From: Clostridia bacterium
GTDB taxonomy: Bacteria; Bacillota; Clostridia; Oscillospirales; Acutalibacteraceae
Direction: 5' to 3'
NCBI GenBank assembly: GCA_900759575.1
Contig: CAAEVU010000173.1
Coordinates: 1 to 13,368 of the forward strand
Length of the DNA stretch: 13,368 nt
How positions within the stretch are numbered: the stretch's first letter is position 1; every line of letters begins with the position of its first letter. Of the stretch, positions 6,659 through 13,368 are shown in pieces. The notes beneath the pieces are model-generated. The model saw only the letters and a program-made list of their open reading frames with translations, ran no database searches and was not told the origin of the DNA. Both the position numbers and the translations under genes were made by a program.

Positions 6659-7804
6659 CCGGTTAAAAATGGACATAATGTCTGTGAAAGTGTCGTCATC
6701 ATCGATGACTGCAGGGTCCACACGAGGCTCCTTAGAGCGGGTAGAGCGAGCGGAAGTGGACGGTGCCGCCGCAGGCTCATCTCCTAAAAAATCATCGTCC
6801 AGATCCATGTCAACGTTCAGGCCTGCTTTGTTTTTTTCGGCCTCAACGCCCTGGAAACCAGTGGCGATCACGGTGACGGACATCTCGTCTTCCATGTTCT
6901 CATCGAAGGTAGCGCCCCAAATGATGTTGGCGTCTTCGTGAGCACGCTCGGTGACGATCTGGGAAGCGGTATCGATCTCATCCAGAGCAATGTCAGGAGA
7001 AGAGGTGATGTTGATGATAACGCCACGAGCGCCGGCAATCTTGGTCTCCAGCAGGGGGCTGGAAATGGCAGCCATAGCGGCCTGCTCAGCCTTATCCTTG
7101 CCGCTGGCATGGCCCACACCCATGTGAGCGTAGCCCGCGTTCTGCATGACGGACTTCACGTCTTCGAAGTCCAGGTTGACAATGCCGGGCAGCTGGATCA
7201 GGTCGGAGATGCTCTGCACGCCCTGACGCAGCACATCATCGGCTACGATGAAGGCATTGGCCAGAGTGATGCGCTCTTCGCTGACAAGCTTCAAACGCTC
7301 GTTGGGGATGACCACCAAGGAGTCCACCTGCTCACGCAGAGCGGCAATGCCTTTTTCGGCCTGCTCCATACGGCGGCGGCCCTCAAAAGCAAAAGGCTTG
7401 GTGACAATGCCTACGGTAAGAGCGCCCTGTTCCCGGGCGATCTGAGCCACCTTGGGAGCTGCACCGGTTCCGGTGCCGCCGCCCATACCGGCGGTAATAA
7501 ACACCATATCTGCGTCTTTCAACACATTGGCAATGGTCTCGCGGCTTTCTTCCGCGGCCTTTTCGCCAATTTCAGGCTTGGAGCCAGCGCCCCGGCCCTG
7601 AGTGAGTTTTTCACCGATCTGAATCTTCACTGTGGCCTGAGAACGCTGCAGGGCCTGTTTATCGGTATTCATACAGACCAGCTCTACGCTGCGCACACCG
7701 GCGCTGGCGATACGGTTCACAGCGTTTCCGCCGCCGCCGCCTACACCGACTACTTTTATGGTCTGAGGAGTTTCATTGAGCAGGTTGTCAACTTCAAAAG
7801 GCAT
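6653..7804 (-). CDS. ftsZ: Cell division GTPase FtsZ
   Basis: This 383-residue tubulin-like GTPase polymerises into the Z-ring at midcell. The nucleotide-binding region starts with VVGVGGGGGNAVNR (18-31), followed by the tubulin signature GGGTGTG (108-114) and the T7-loop segment NLDFEDVK (210-217) that completes GTP hydrolysis in the next subunit. The globular domain ends near residue 320. A short acidic linker (about 324-371) leads to the C-terminal peptide DIMSIFNRK, a variant of the usual DIPxFxRx tail that binds membrane tethers. The start ATG at 7804 has an AAGGAGG site. It is the last gene of the dcw cluster and is closed by a terminator. No ftsA lies beside it, so the tether must be FtsA encoded elsewhere or SepF. 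A 242-base gap upstream suggests it has its own promoter. Confidence 0.98.
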   Translation of the reverse strand: MPFEVDNLLNETPQTIKVVGVGGGGGNAVNRIASAGVRSVELVCMNTDKQALQRSQATVKIQIGEKLTQGRGAGSKPEIGEKAAEESRETIANVLKDADMVFITAGMGGGTGTGAAPKVAQIAREQGALTVGIVTKPFAFEGRRRMEQAEKGIAALREQVDSLVVIPNERLKLVSEERITLANAFIVADDVLRQGVQSISDLIQLPGIVNLDFEDVKSVMQNAGYAHMGVGHASGKDKAEQAAMAAISSPLLETKIAGARGVIINITSSPDIALDEIDTASQIVTERAHEDANIIWGATFDENMEDEMSVTVIATGFQGVEAEKNKAGLNVDMDLDDDFLGDEPAAAPSTSARSTRSKEPRVDPAVIDDDDTFTDIMSIFNRK

Positions 7805-7838
7805 GTTAGTTCCTCCTTGGCTTTTTCGATCTCACAAC

Positions 7839-7907
7839 AATCTATCAGTTTGTGTAAAGCCCATGGCGTTACAGATATTCAAGAATGCTACATGGTATAA
7901 TCTATCA
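7839..7907 (-). repeat. Two copies of a 9-base direct repeat upstream of ftsZ
   Basis: TGATAGATT (minus-strand reading) occurs at 7899-7907, overlapping the predicted -10 region, and again at 7839-7847 in the leader, 60 bases apart. It may be a regulator site or chance. Confidence 0.4.
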
Positions 7908-7927
7908 CTTTTTCCGGAAAATTTCAA
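7899..7927 (-). promoter_or_regulatory. Predicted sigma-A type promoter for ftsZ
   Basis: On the minus strand TTGAAA (7927-7922) is followed after exactly 17 bases by TAGATT (7904-7899). This matches the -35 box at five of six positions or better and the -10 box at four of six. The start of transcription would fall near 7892, giving a leader of about 88 bases. An inverted repeat overlaps the -35 box. Confidence 0.5.
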
Positions 7928-7941
7928 GGAAATTCTTGAAA
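7922..7941. repeat. Inverted repeat overlapping the predicted ftsZ -35 box
   Basis: TTTCAAG (7922-7928) and CTTGAAA (7935-7941) are perfect 7-base arms around a 6-base spacer. One arm contains the -35 hexamer, so a protein bound here would compete with RNA polymerase. The geometry fits a dimeric helix-turn-helix regulator; no regulator gene is in view. Confidence 0.45.
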
Positions 7942-7963
7942 AAACCGGCTGTAAAGCGGAAAC

Positions 7964-7992
7964 TTTTCCATCCCCGCTTCTTCTATGGAAAA
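7964..7992. repeat. Inverted repeat downstream of ftsQ
   Basis: TTTTCCAT (7964-7971) and ATGGAAAA (7985-7992) are perfect 8-base arms around 13 bases. No T run follows directly on the minus strand, so it is at best a weak terminator. Read-through from ftsQ into ftsZ is therefore likely. Confidence 0.4.
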
Positions 7993-8046
7993 AATCCACA
8001 AGAGAGCCTTATGCGGCCCATTAAAAACCAGTGGTTTCGGCAGATG

Positions 8047-9339
8047 TCATCCCGTGAAAATGCTGTCCGGAATGTCCCCTCCTCGGCCTTCTTCCATGGA
8101 GGACCCTGCCTCGTCGGAAGTGGAATCCTCTTCCCCATCCGTTGTGCCGTCGGAGGTATTGTCCTCTTCCTGGGAAGTGTCATCCCCGCCGGAATCGGTG
8201 GTGGCGTCAGAATCGGTTTCACTGCTGCCGTTTTGTCCGCTCTCCCCCTCTCCGCCTGAAGAAGTATTCCCACTGGTATCTGTTCCAGAGGTTGAGGCTG
8301 TAAAGAATGCCTTCTTCACATCCCCCGCCAGAGTCAAATTCAGGGTACCGGAATCGTTGGACTCCAACTTCTGGGTCACCAGGCGATAACCCAAATCCAA
8401 TTTGTAATCAAGCTGCACTGTACTGCCCAACTGGAACAGGATGCGGTCTTGATAATTCATGGTGATATTATATAGGTCCGTCAAGTCCAGAGTGGTAAAA
8501 TCCCCCAAGCCATCCATACCCGCCAAAGCGGTGAGAATGGTCTGGAACGCGGACTGATAATCTTCATCCTGCGCTTGGAACTGGCTTCCCGGTTTGGGAT
8601 CGGTCAACGTAAGCCCTGTCACCTGCATGACCCCGGTATCGGCTTCCGATTTCGCTTCCAGGATCTTGCCCGAACTGCTTACGGCATACCACTGGCCGCT
8701 GCTGGAAATGCAAGCAGCTTCCTTTGCTCCGGTGATGTGGATTTCCAGAGTACTGGGGAAATGACGTATAATGTCCACATCCTCGATATAGGGGAGCTGC
8801 TGGACCAAAGCTTCTTCCTCATCCTTTACGGATAGGAGCGCCAGGTTATCCCCGATTTCATAGCCGCACACATTCAGTATGTCTGACTGTTCATACACCA
8901 CATCGCCGGTGATTTCAATATCCCGCACTTTGAACAACAGGAACACGCACAAAAACGCAGTGATGGCTACCATGCAAAGCAGGGTAAATATCAACAGGAA
9001 CCTGCGCGCGACCTTGCTCATAGGCTTACGAGGGGCCCGTTCCTTGGGTGGCCTAGGACGCCTTTGCTTGGAAGACCTTTCCCGTTCCCCCCGAGGGCTG
9101 CCCCGTTGGGGACTTCCCCGCTGAGGCCGCTCCCTTCTAGGGGGCTCTCTGGGCGGCTGTCCCCTTTGAGAACGGGATGAGGACGGCCTAGTGCGCTCCC
9201 GGCGAGAGGACTCCGGACGCTGGGCCGTCCTTGACCGCTGTGAAGCCCGCGGACGCTGAGGCGGTTCCCCTGAATGGGAATTGATATCGATAAATTCATA
9301 CCCCTCCCAGGGGTCCACTTGCTTTCGGGTTCGACTCAC
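8047..9339 (-). CDS. ftsQ: Cell division protein FtsQ/DivIB with long disordered tails
   Basis: This bitopic divisome protein has 430 residues from the GTG at 9339. That start is preferred because GGAGGG lies six bases upstream, the same layout as ftsW here; in-frame ATG codons at 9345 and 9360 overlap or precede that site. Residues 1-113 form a cytoplasmic segment very rich in Arg, Pro and Ser, with repeated RGSPQRGSPRG-like units. One membrane helix follows (about 114-136), then a POTRA domain (about 137-209; VRDIEITGDVVYEQSDIL opens it), a beta domain, and an extracellular Asp/Glu/Ser/Thr/Gly tail (about 347-430). Bacterial FtsQ/DivIB forms a complex with FtsL and FtsB/DivIC to activate FtsW-PBP at the septum. 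It lies 33 bases after murA. Sequence identity in this family is low, but topology, POTRA and position agree. Confidence 0.9.
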   Translation of the reverse strand: MSRTRKQVDPWEGYEFIDINSHSGEPPQRPRASQRSRTAQRPESSRRERTRPSSSRSQRGQPPREPPRRERPQRGSPQRGSPRGERERSSKQRRPRPPKERAPRKPMSKVARRFLLIFTLLCMVAITAFLCVFLLFKVRDIEITGDVVYEQSDILNVCGYEIGDNLALLSVKDEEEALVQQLPYIEDVDIIRHFPSTLEIHITGAKEAACISSSGQWYAVSSSGKILEAKSEADTGVMQVTGLTLTDPKPGSQFQAQDEDYQSAFQTILTALAGMDGLGDFTTLDLTDLYNITMNYQDRILFQLGSTVQLDYKLDLGYRLVTQKLESNDSGTLNLTLAGDVKKAFFTASTSGTDTSGNTSSGGEGESGQNGSSETDSDATTDSGGDDTSQEEDNTSDGTTDGEEDSTSDEAGSSMEEGRGGDIPDSIFTG

Positions 9340-9354
9340 GGCCATCCCTCCTTT
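9340..9354 (-). promoter_or_regulatory. Ribosome binding site deciding the ftsQ start
   Basis: On the minus strand AAAGGAGGG is followed by ATGGCC and then GTG. The ATG touches the Shine-Dalgarno sequence and is too close to serve, whereas GTG is six bases away. The ftsW site AAAGGAGGGATCGCC-ATG has the same spacing. Confidence 0.65.
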
Positions 9355-9372
9355 CCACATTCCCAAATTTTG

Positions 9373-10632
9373 TTACAGTGAAGTATCCTCCACCTCACGG
9401 ACCCGGGCTCCCAAGTCCGCCAAATTCCCTGCCAAATCTTCATATCCCCGGTGAATGTACTCCACACCGCCCACTTCTGTGCGGCCCTGGGCTGCCAGTC
9501 CAGCCACCACCAAAGCGGCTCCCCCACGCAGATCGTGGGACATCACCGGCGCGCCTTTCAAGTGATCCACACCTTCCACGATGGCCACCTTGCCTTCCAC
9601 CTTGATGTTGGCTCCCAGCCGTTGAAGGCCCTCCGCATGTTTGTAGCGGTTCTCAAATATATTTTCCACAAAGATGCTGGTACCACGGCCCACAGCAGCC
9701 ATGCTCATCACCACCGGCTGGGCATCGGTGGGGAATCCGGGATAGGGCATGGTGCGGATGTGCCGCACAGCGTTCAGCCTTCGGGGAGCCATAATGTTCA
9801 ACGCCCCGCCAAGCTGCCGCACCTCACAGCCCGCTTGCTCAAAAGGCGAAAGCATGGGCAAAATATGGGTATTGTCCACGTCCCGCAAGGTGATGTTCCC
9901 TCCCGTCACCGCGGCGGCGGCCATATACGTCACCGACGCGATACGGTCAGGCATTACCGTATGCTCGCAGCCGTAAAGCTCTTCCACGCCGTCTACGATC
10001 ACACAGCTTTCCCCCGCGCCGTAGATCCGGCCCCCACAGCGGTTCAAGTAAGCGGACAAATCGGCGATCTCCGGTTCTCGGGCAGCATTGGCGATCACTG
10101 TGGTCCCTTGAGAACACACCGCCGCCAAGATGATGTTTTCCGTGGCCCCCACGCTGGGGAACGACAAGGAAATGTACGTTCCCCGTATTCCCTGGGGCGC
10201 TTGGCAATGGAGGTATCCGCCGGATTCCTCAATCTCCACCCCCAGCTTCCGCAGGGCATCCAAATGCAGATCGATGGGCCGGGGACCCAGCTCACAACCA
10301 CCTGGGAAACAAAGTTCCGCTTCTCCGCACCGGGACACGATGGCCCCCAGAAAAACAATGGAAGAACGCATTTCCCGCATGAGATCCGGGGGGATTTGGA
10401 AGCAGGTCATGGAATTATCCACCACCAGGCTGTCTCCCTCCCAGTGGCAACGGCTGCCCAGATGTTCCAAAATCTGCACCGCCGTGTCCACATCGGAGAG
10501 ATGGGGGCAATTATGTAGAACGGTTTGCCCTTTGCACAACACCGTTGCCGCCAGCAGCGGCAGGGTACTGTTTTTCGCGCCTTGAATCTTGATCTCCCCA
10601 CTGAGTTCCGCGGGGCCGTCAATGACGATCAT
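9373..10632 (-). CDS. murA: UDP-N-acetylglucosamine 1-carboxyvinyltransferase MurA
   Basis: This enzyme makes the first committed step of peptidoglycan synthesis, transferring enolpyruvate from PEP to UDP-GlcNAc in the cytoplasm. The ATG at 10632 gives 419 residues, the standard length, and has a GAGGTG site six bases upstream. An in-frame ATG at 10665 adds 11 residues, lacks a ribosome site and is rejected. Visible residues are K20-N21 (GAKN), the catalytic and fosfomycin-target C113 in GGCELGPRPIDLHL, D303 in GFPTDAQ, and R395 in HRGYED, matching E. coli K22/N23, C115, D305 and R397. Having Cys rather than Asp at 113 predicts fosfomycin sensitivity at the target. It sits between murG (69 bases) and ftsQ (33 bases). 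Clostridia often have two murA copies; whether this is the main one cannot be told here. Confidence 0.97.
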   Translation of the reverse strand: MIVIDGPAELSGEIKIQGAKNSTLPLLAATVLCKGQTVLHNCPHLSDVDTAVQILEHLGSRCHWEGDSLVVDNSMTCFQIPPDLMREMRSSIVFLGAIVSRCGEAELCFPGGCELGPRPIDLHLDALRKLGVEIEESGGYLHCQAPQGIRGTYISLSFPSVGATENIILAAVCSQGTTVIANAAREPEIADLSAYLNRCGGRIYGAGESCVIVDGVEELYGCEHTVMPDRIASVTYMAAAAVTGGNITLRDVDNTHILPMLSPFEQAGCEVRQLGGALNIMAPRRLNAVRHIRTMPYPGFPTDAQPVVMSMAAVGRGTSIFVENIFENRYKHAEGLQRLGANIKVEGKVAIVEGVDHLKGAPVMSHDLRGGAALVVAGLAAQGRTEVGGVEYIHRGYEDLAGNLADLGARVREVEDTSL

Positions 10633-10701
10633 ACAGAACACCTCACCCAATTCAGCATACGCCATACTATGAGGCGCGGGCTTTTTGGGTGAGAGGTTCT
10701 A

Positions 10702-11820
10702 TCACTTTCCCGCCGCGGTCTTGATGACCCGGTAGATTCGGTCGTTGGAGTCCAAGATCTCCATCTTCCCGGCGTTTTCGCCCAAAGACTGGAGCCGGTC
10801 CGGGTCCGAGAGGATGGACTGGACCTTTTCCCAGAGCACTTTCCCGGTCAAGTCCTTTTCTTCGATGATCTCTGCGGCTCCCCGGCGGACCAAGGCCATG
10901 GCGTTGTGGAACTGATGATTCTCCGCCACATTGGGAGACGGGATCAAAATGGAGGCTTTCGCCTTGGCCTCGATCTCTGTCAAGGTCATGGCGCCCGCCC
11001 GTCCAATGACCAGATCTGCCGCGGACAAGCACTGAGGCATATTGTCAATGTACTCCAGCAGGCGGATTTGGGGATTTTTCTTCGCATCCAGGCCAAATTC
11101 TTCCAATTCCGACAGGAACTTCTCATCGTGGGAACCATACCCGTGGATGTGCTGGTATTCGCCTTTCTTCGCGCTTTGGGCCAACATATAGGCCGCCGCC
11201 CGATTCAGGGCCGACGCTCCCAAGCTTCCACCAAAGGAAAGCACCACGGGACGTTCGTCCAAGCCCAGTTCTTTTCGGGAGGCTTCCCGTTCTGCCGCGA
11301 GCACTTCGCCCCGCACCGGGTTGCCGGTGACCACACAGTTGACCGAATCGTCAAAATACTTTTTGGCATCCGGGACGGCCAACATAACGGTTTTCACCGA
11401 TTTCGCCAGCATACGGGTGGTTACCCCGGGATACGCATTGGACTCATGGATCACACAGGGGATTCCCAGTTTTGCCGCTTCTCGGATCACAGGGCCGCTT
11501 ACATATCCGCCGGTGCCCACGCACACATCCGGGGCAAACTCTTTGATGATCTTTTTCGCCTCGGCGGTCGCGGTAAAGACCCGCACCACGGTCTGGGCGT
11601 TGCGCACCAGATTTTTGGGAGTCAGTTTCCGCTGAAAGCCGGAGATGTGCACGGTCTTGATCTCATACCCCGCCTGGGGGACCAGCCGTTCTTCCATGCC
11701 GCCCTTATTCCCCACGTAGAGGATCTGGGCGTCCGGCTCCTTTTGCAGCAGATAGCCGGCCGCGGCCAACGCCGGGTTGATATGCCCTGCCGTACCGCCG
11801 CCGGTGAACAAAACTTTCAT
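10702..11820 (-). CDS. murG: UDP-GlcNAc:lipid I GlcNAc transferase MurG
   Basis: This 372-residue GT-B glycosyltransferase adds GlcNAc to lipid I at the inner membrane face to form lipid II. The N-terminal FTGGGTAGHINPALA (5-19) holds the first glycine-rich loop and the putative base H13. GGYVSGP (104-110), HESNAYPG (125-132), the second glycine loop GGSLGAS (197-203), GRAGAMTLTE (273-282) and ENHQFHNA (300-307) bind UDP-GlcNAc. The third-from-last motif reads GRAGA where SRAGA is usual. The start is ATG at 11820, the only one that begins the canonical MKVLFTGGG; AAAGGAAG lies about ten bases upstream. An in-frame extension to 11910 runs through intergenic hairpins and is rejected. ftsW lies 97 bases upstream. 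Confidence 0.97.
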   Translation of the reverse strand: MKVLFTGGGTAGHINPALAAAGYLLQKEPDAQILYVGNKGGMEERLVPQAGYEIKTVHISGFQRKLTPKNLVRNAQTVVRVFTATAEAKKIIKEFAPDVCVGTGGYVSGPVIREAAKLGIPCVIHESNAYPGVTTRMLAKSVKTVMLAVPDAKKYFDDSVNCVVTGNPVRGEVLAAEREASRKELGLDERPVVLSFGGSLGASALNRAAAYMLAQSAKKGEYQHIHGYGSHDEKFLSELEEFGLDAKKNPQIRLLEYIDNMPQCLSAADLVIGRAGAMTLTEIEAKAKASILIPSPNVAENHQFHNAMALVRRGAAEIIEEKDLTGKVLWEKVQSILSDPDRLQSLGENAGKMEILDSNDRIYRVIKTAAGK

Positions 11821-11846
11821 TCCATACCCACTTCCTTTGCCTCTGT

Positions 11847-11859
11847 TTCGATGATCGAA
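11847..11859. repeat. Short palindrome in the ftsW-murG gap
   Basis: TTCGAT-G-ATCGAA is a perfect 6-base inverted repeat with one central base. It lies about 27 bases before the murG start and could be a protein site or chance. Confidence 0.4.
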
Positions 11860-11872
11860 TATCGCCCTGCAC

Positions 11873-11904
11873 TTTTCAACAGGCTTTGAAACTCCTGTTG
11901 AAAA
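11873..11904. repeat. Perfect hairpin in the ftsW-murG gap
   Basis: TTTTCAACAGG (11873-11883) and CCTGTTGAAAA (11894-11904) form a perfect 11-bp stem with a 10-base loop, 13 bases after the ftsW stop codon. On the minus strand it is followed by GTGCAGGG rather than a T run, so it is not a standard terminator. It may stabilise the upstream mRNA, be an RNase III processing site, or mark a junction. Confidence 0.65.
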
Positions 11905-11917
11905 AATCATCCCGGGA

Positions 11918-13183
11918 TCAAGTTTTCTCCACGTTGGCGCTGCGGGAAATGTTTAACAAAATCCCCATTTCGCCTAACAGCATCAAAAGAGCCGTGCCGC
12001 CATAACTGAAGAAGGGCAAGCTGATACCGGTATTGGGAATGGTATTGGTCACCACGCAAATATTCAGCACCGCTTGCAATCCCACTTGGAAGGTGACGCC
12101 CAATCCCAACAACATGCCAAATTTGTCTTTTGCATGGACGGAGACATACACGCCCCGCCAAATGAGCATGGCAAACAGGACGATGATCACCAACGCCCCG
12201 ACCAGGCCAAGCTCTTCGCAAACCACCGCGAAAATAAAGTCATTCTGGGGTTCGGGCAAATACAGGTATTTCTGCCGGGACTGTCCCAGCCCCACTCCCA
12301 GAAGTCCACCGGAACCGATAGCGTACAGGGATTGGCGGGTCTGGTGGGTCAAGTCACGGTCCAAATCCGGAGAAAAGGGGTCCAGCCAAATGGTGATCCG
12401 GTCCAGCTGATAACCGCCCTTACTGATGACCACAAACGCCAACAGCACTATCACGGCCGCTCCGCCAATGACAAACCATCTGGGTTTTGTGCCCCCCACA
12501 AACATGAGGATGGCTCCCAAAGCCAAAATGATCAGCGTTGCGGAAAGGTGGTCTTCCAAATAGATCAAGACTGCAAACAATCCCATAAGCCCCACATAAG
12601 GCACCACTCCATACCGGAAGGTCTGCATCTTATCCAGGTTCTGGGAAATCATGTGGGCAAACATAACGATCAGGCCAAACTTGGCGATTTCCGAAGGCTG
12701 GAAGGACACAAAGCCAAAATCCAGCCACCGGGTTGCCGTTCCTTCCCATTTGGCAATGGACTCAATGTGGGCGTAACGGCAAATCAACAAGAACACCAAC
12801 AAAAACAGGGAAATTCCAAACACCACAATGGCCAACTGGTGGAACCGATGGTAGTCAAATGTGGAAATCAGCAGCATGGCAATCACGCCTGCCACGGCGA
12901 ATGTGGCCTGTCTGGATATGAAAAAGTAACTGTTGCCGTAATAGTAATAACTGTATGCGTAACTGGCGGAGAAGAGCATCACCAGACCAATGGCCAACAG
13001 TACCAAAATGAAAATAAGCAAAGGCATATCCAGTCCCGCGCCCAGGCTGAACAATTTATGCTTTGCCGGCCTGCGCTGACGCGTTCCTTGTTTGGGCTCC
13101 ACTTTACGGGGCTGTGGGGGTTTGGGTGGCGTGTAACCGGGAACCCTGCGCAGGCCCCGAGCGGTCCTACCCATTGCCGCCAT
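11918..13183 (-). CDS. ftsW: Septal peptidoglycan polymerase FtsW (SEDS family)
   Basis: This 421-residue polytopic membrane protein with about ten membrane segments polymerises lipid II into septal glycan with a partner class B PBP. Motifs are FQPSEIAKFGL (161-171), LEDHLSAT (209-216), the catalytic D315 in PEPQNDFIFAVVCEELG (equivalent to E. coli FtsW D297), and GISLPFFSYGG (386-396). Residues 1-48 form an Arg/Lys/Pro-rich cytoplasmic extension before the first membrane segment. The start is ATG at 13183, with GAAAGGAGGG six bases upstream; an in-frame TTG at 13216 has no such support. It is called FtsW rather than RodA or SpoVE from its place between mraY and murG. SpoVE is a close relative and sits in the same place in some spore formers, so that role is not excluded. 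Confidence 0.93.
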   Translation of the reverse strand: MAAMGRTARGLRRVPGYTPPKPPQPRKVEPKQGTRQRRPAKHKLFSLGAGLDMPLLIFILVLLAIGLVMLFSASYAYSYYYYGNSYFFISRQATFAVAGVIAMLLISTFDYHRFHQLAIVVFGISLFLLVFLLICRYAHIESIAKWEGTATRWLDFGFVSFQPSEIAKFGLIVMFAHMISQNLDKMQTFRYGVVPYVGLMGLFAVLIYLEDHLSATLIILALGAILMFVGGTKPRWFVIGGAAVIVLLAFVVISKGGYQLDRITIWLDPFSPDLDRDLTHQTRQSLYAIGSGGLLGVGLGQSRQKYLYLPEPQNDFIFAVVCEELGLVGALVIIVLFAMLIWRGVYVSVHAKDKFGMLLGLGVTFQVGLQAVLNICVVTNTIPNTGISLPFFSYGGTALLMLLGEMGILLNISRSANVEKT

Positions 13184-13199
13184 GGCGATCCCTCCTTTC
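13184..13199 (-). promoter_or_regulatory. Ribosome binding site deciding the ftsW start
   Basis: On the minus strand GAAAGGAGGG is followed by ATCGCC and then ATG. This sets the start at 13183 rather than the upstream in-frame TTG. Confidence 0.8.
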
Positions 13200-13278
13200 T
13201 TTCCATCAAATTTCAACTCTTATAGTCTTTCCACCAAAGAATCCTTCCAAACAAGGTCTTAGTGGATTTTCAAAATAT

Positions 13279-13368
13279 TCACACTCCAAATGCCACACAG
13301 GCAATGGCAATGACGCCACCGATAAAGGCTACCAGGCCAAAAATCACACAGATTTTTACCTCGCTCCA
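13279..13368 (-). CDS. mraY: Phospho-N-acetylmuramoyl-pentapeptide transferase MraY, C-terminal end, cut by the window edge
   Basis: The last 29 codons and a TGA stop are present. The peptide begins WSEVKICVIFGLVAFIGG and ends in a hydrophobic run closing with AFGV. MraY proteins end with a GWSE(x)K motif followed by a final membrane helix, which fits exactly. MraY joins phospho-MurNAc-pentapeptide to undecaprenyl phosphate to make lipid I, the substrate of the MurG encoded two genes downstream. The fragment is short, so the call rests on this C-terminal motif and on the place upstream of ftsW in a dcw cluster. The 95-base gap to ftsW holds no murD and no clear terminator. Confidence 0.8.
   Translation of the reverse strand, partial: WSEVKICVIFGLVAFIGGVIAIACVAFGV

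Noticed and set aside
9018..9250. Possible DNA tandem repeat array
   Set aside because: The repetition comes from Arg/Pro/Ser-rich coding of the FtsQ N-terminus. Units are short and irregular, unlike a CRISPR or satellite array.
9451..10518. A 355-codon plus-strand open frame opposite murA
   Set aside because: Shadow of murA, whose catalytic residues are all in place; the product has no recognisable motif and no ribosome site.
10906..11889. A 327-codon plus-strand open frame opposite murG
   Set aside because: Shadow of murG with a His/Arg-rich translation typical of antisense frames.
12074..13225. A 383-codon plus-strand open frame opposite ftsW
   Set aside because: Shadow of ftsW. It is Gln/His-rich because it is antisense to a membrane protein.
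13184..13278. Possible promoter in the mraY-ftsW gap (TATAAG as -10)
   Set aside because: No -35 box at an acceptable distance.
1..13368. Mobile element or horizontal island
   Set aside because: No transposase, integrase, terminal repeats or tRNA junction was seen. Coding style looks even across the window, so transfer of the D-Asp cassette cannot be claimed from this sequence alone.

Overview
The window looks like a Clostridia chromosome segment, most likely Oscillospiraceae/Ruminococcaceae-type. That placement is an inference from three things: moderately high GC with strong AAGGAGG-type ribosome sites, a division and cell wall (dcw) order of mraY-ftsW-murG-murA-ftsQ-ftsZ with no ftsA, and the style of the proteins. 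No rRNA, tRNA, CRISPR array, insertion sequence or phage gene was seen. Coding density is high. No gene-free stretch exceeds 300 bases; the longest is the 242-base ftsQ-ftsZ gap.

Left part, plus strand (1-4355): a cassette that appears to make and modify an aspartate side branch on peptidoglycan. It runs from the 3' end of an asparagine synthase-like amidotransferase, through an ATP-grasp D-aspartate ligase and an aspartate racemase, to a second, complete asparagine synthase-like gene, and ends at a strong hairpin terminator. By analogy with Lactococcus lactis and Enterococcus faecium, the racemase would supply D-Asp, the ligase would join it to the third residue of the stem peptide, and one or both amidotransferases would convert D-Asp to D-Asn or amidate another carboxylate.

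Middle part, minus strand (4380-6544): a VOC-fold (glyoxalase/epimerase-like) gene nearly abuts a fumarate hydratase class I beta subunit that has no alpha partner here. A cation diffusion facilitator follows, with the residue pattern of manganese exporters.

Right part, minus strand (6653-13368): the distal half of the dcw cluster, in transcription order mraY (3' end only), ftsW, murG, murA, ftsQ/divIB and ftsZ. These genes make lipid I and lipid II, polymerise septal glycan and form the Z-ring. The usual murD between mraY and ftsW is missing, as are murB and ftsA. FtsW and FtsQ both carry basic, proline-rich cytoplasmic N-termini, and FtsQ also has a long acidic outer tail. A predicted ftsZ promoter lies in the ftsQ-ftsZ gap, and a bidirectional terminator closes the cluster.

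The most interesting point is that a complete D-Asp/D-Asn branch cassette with two amidotransferase paralogs lies close to the core wall and division cluster, in a clostridial-looking genome. Such bridges are known mainly from lactic acid bacteria.
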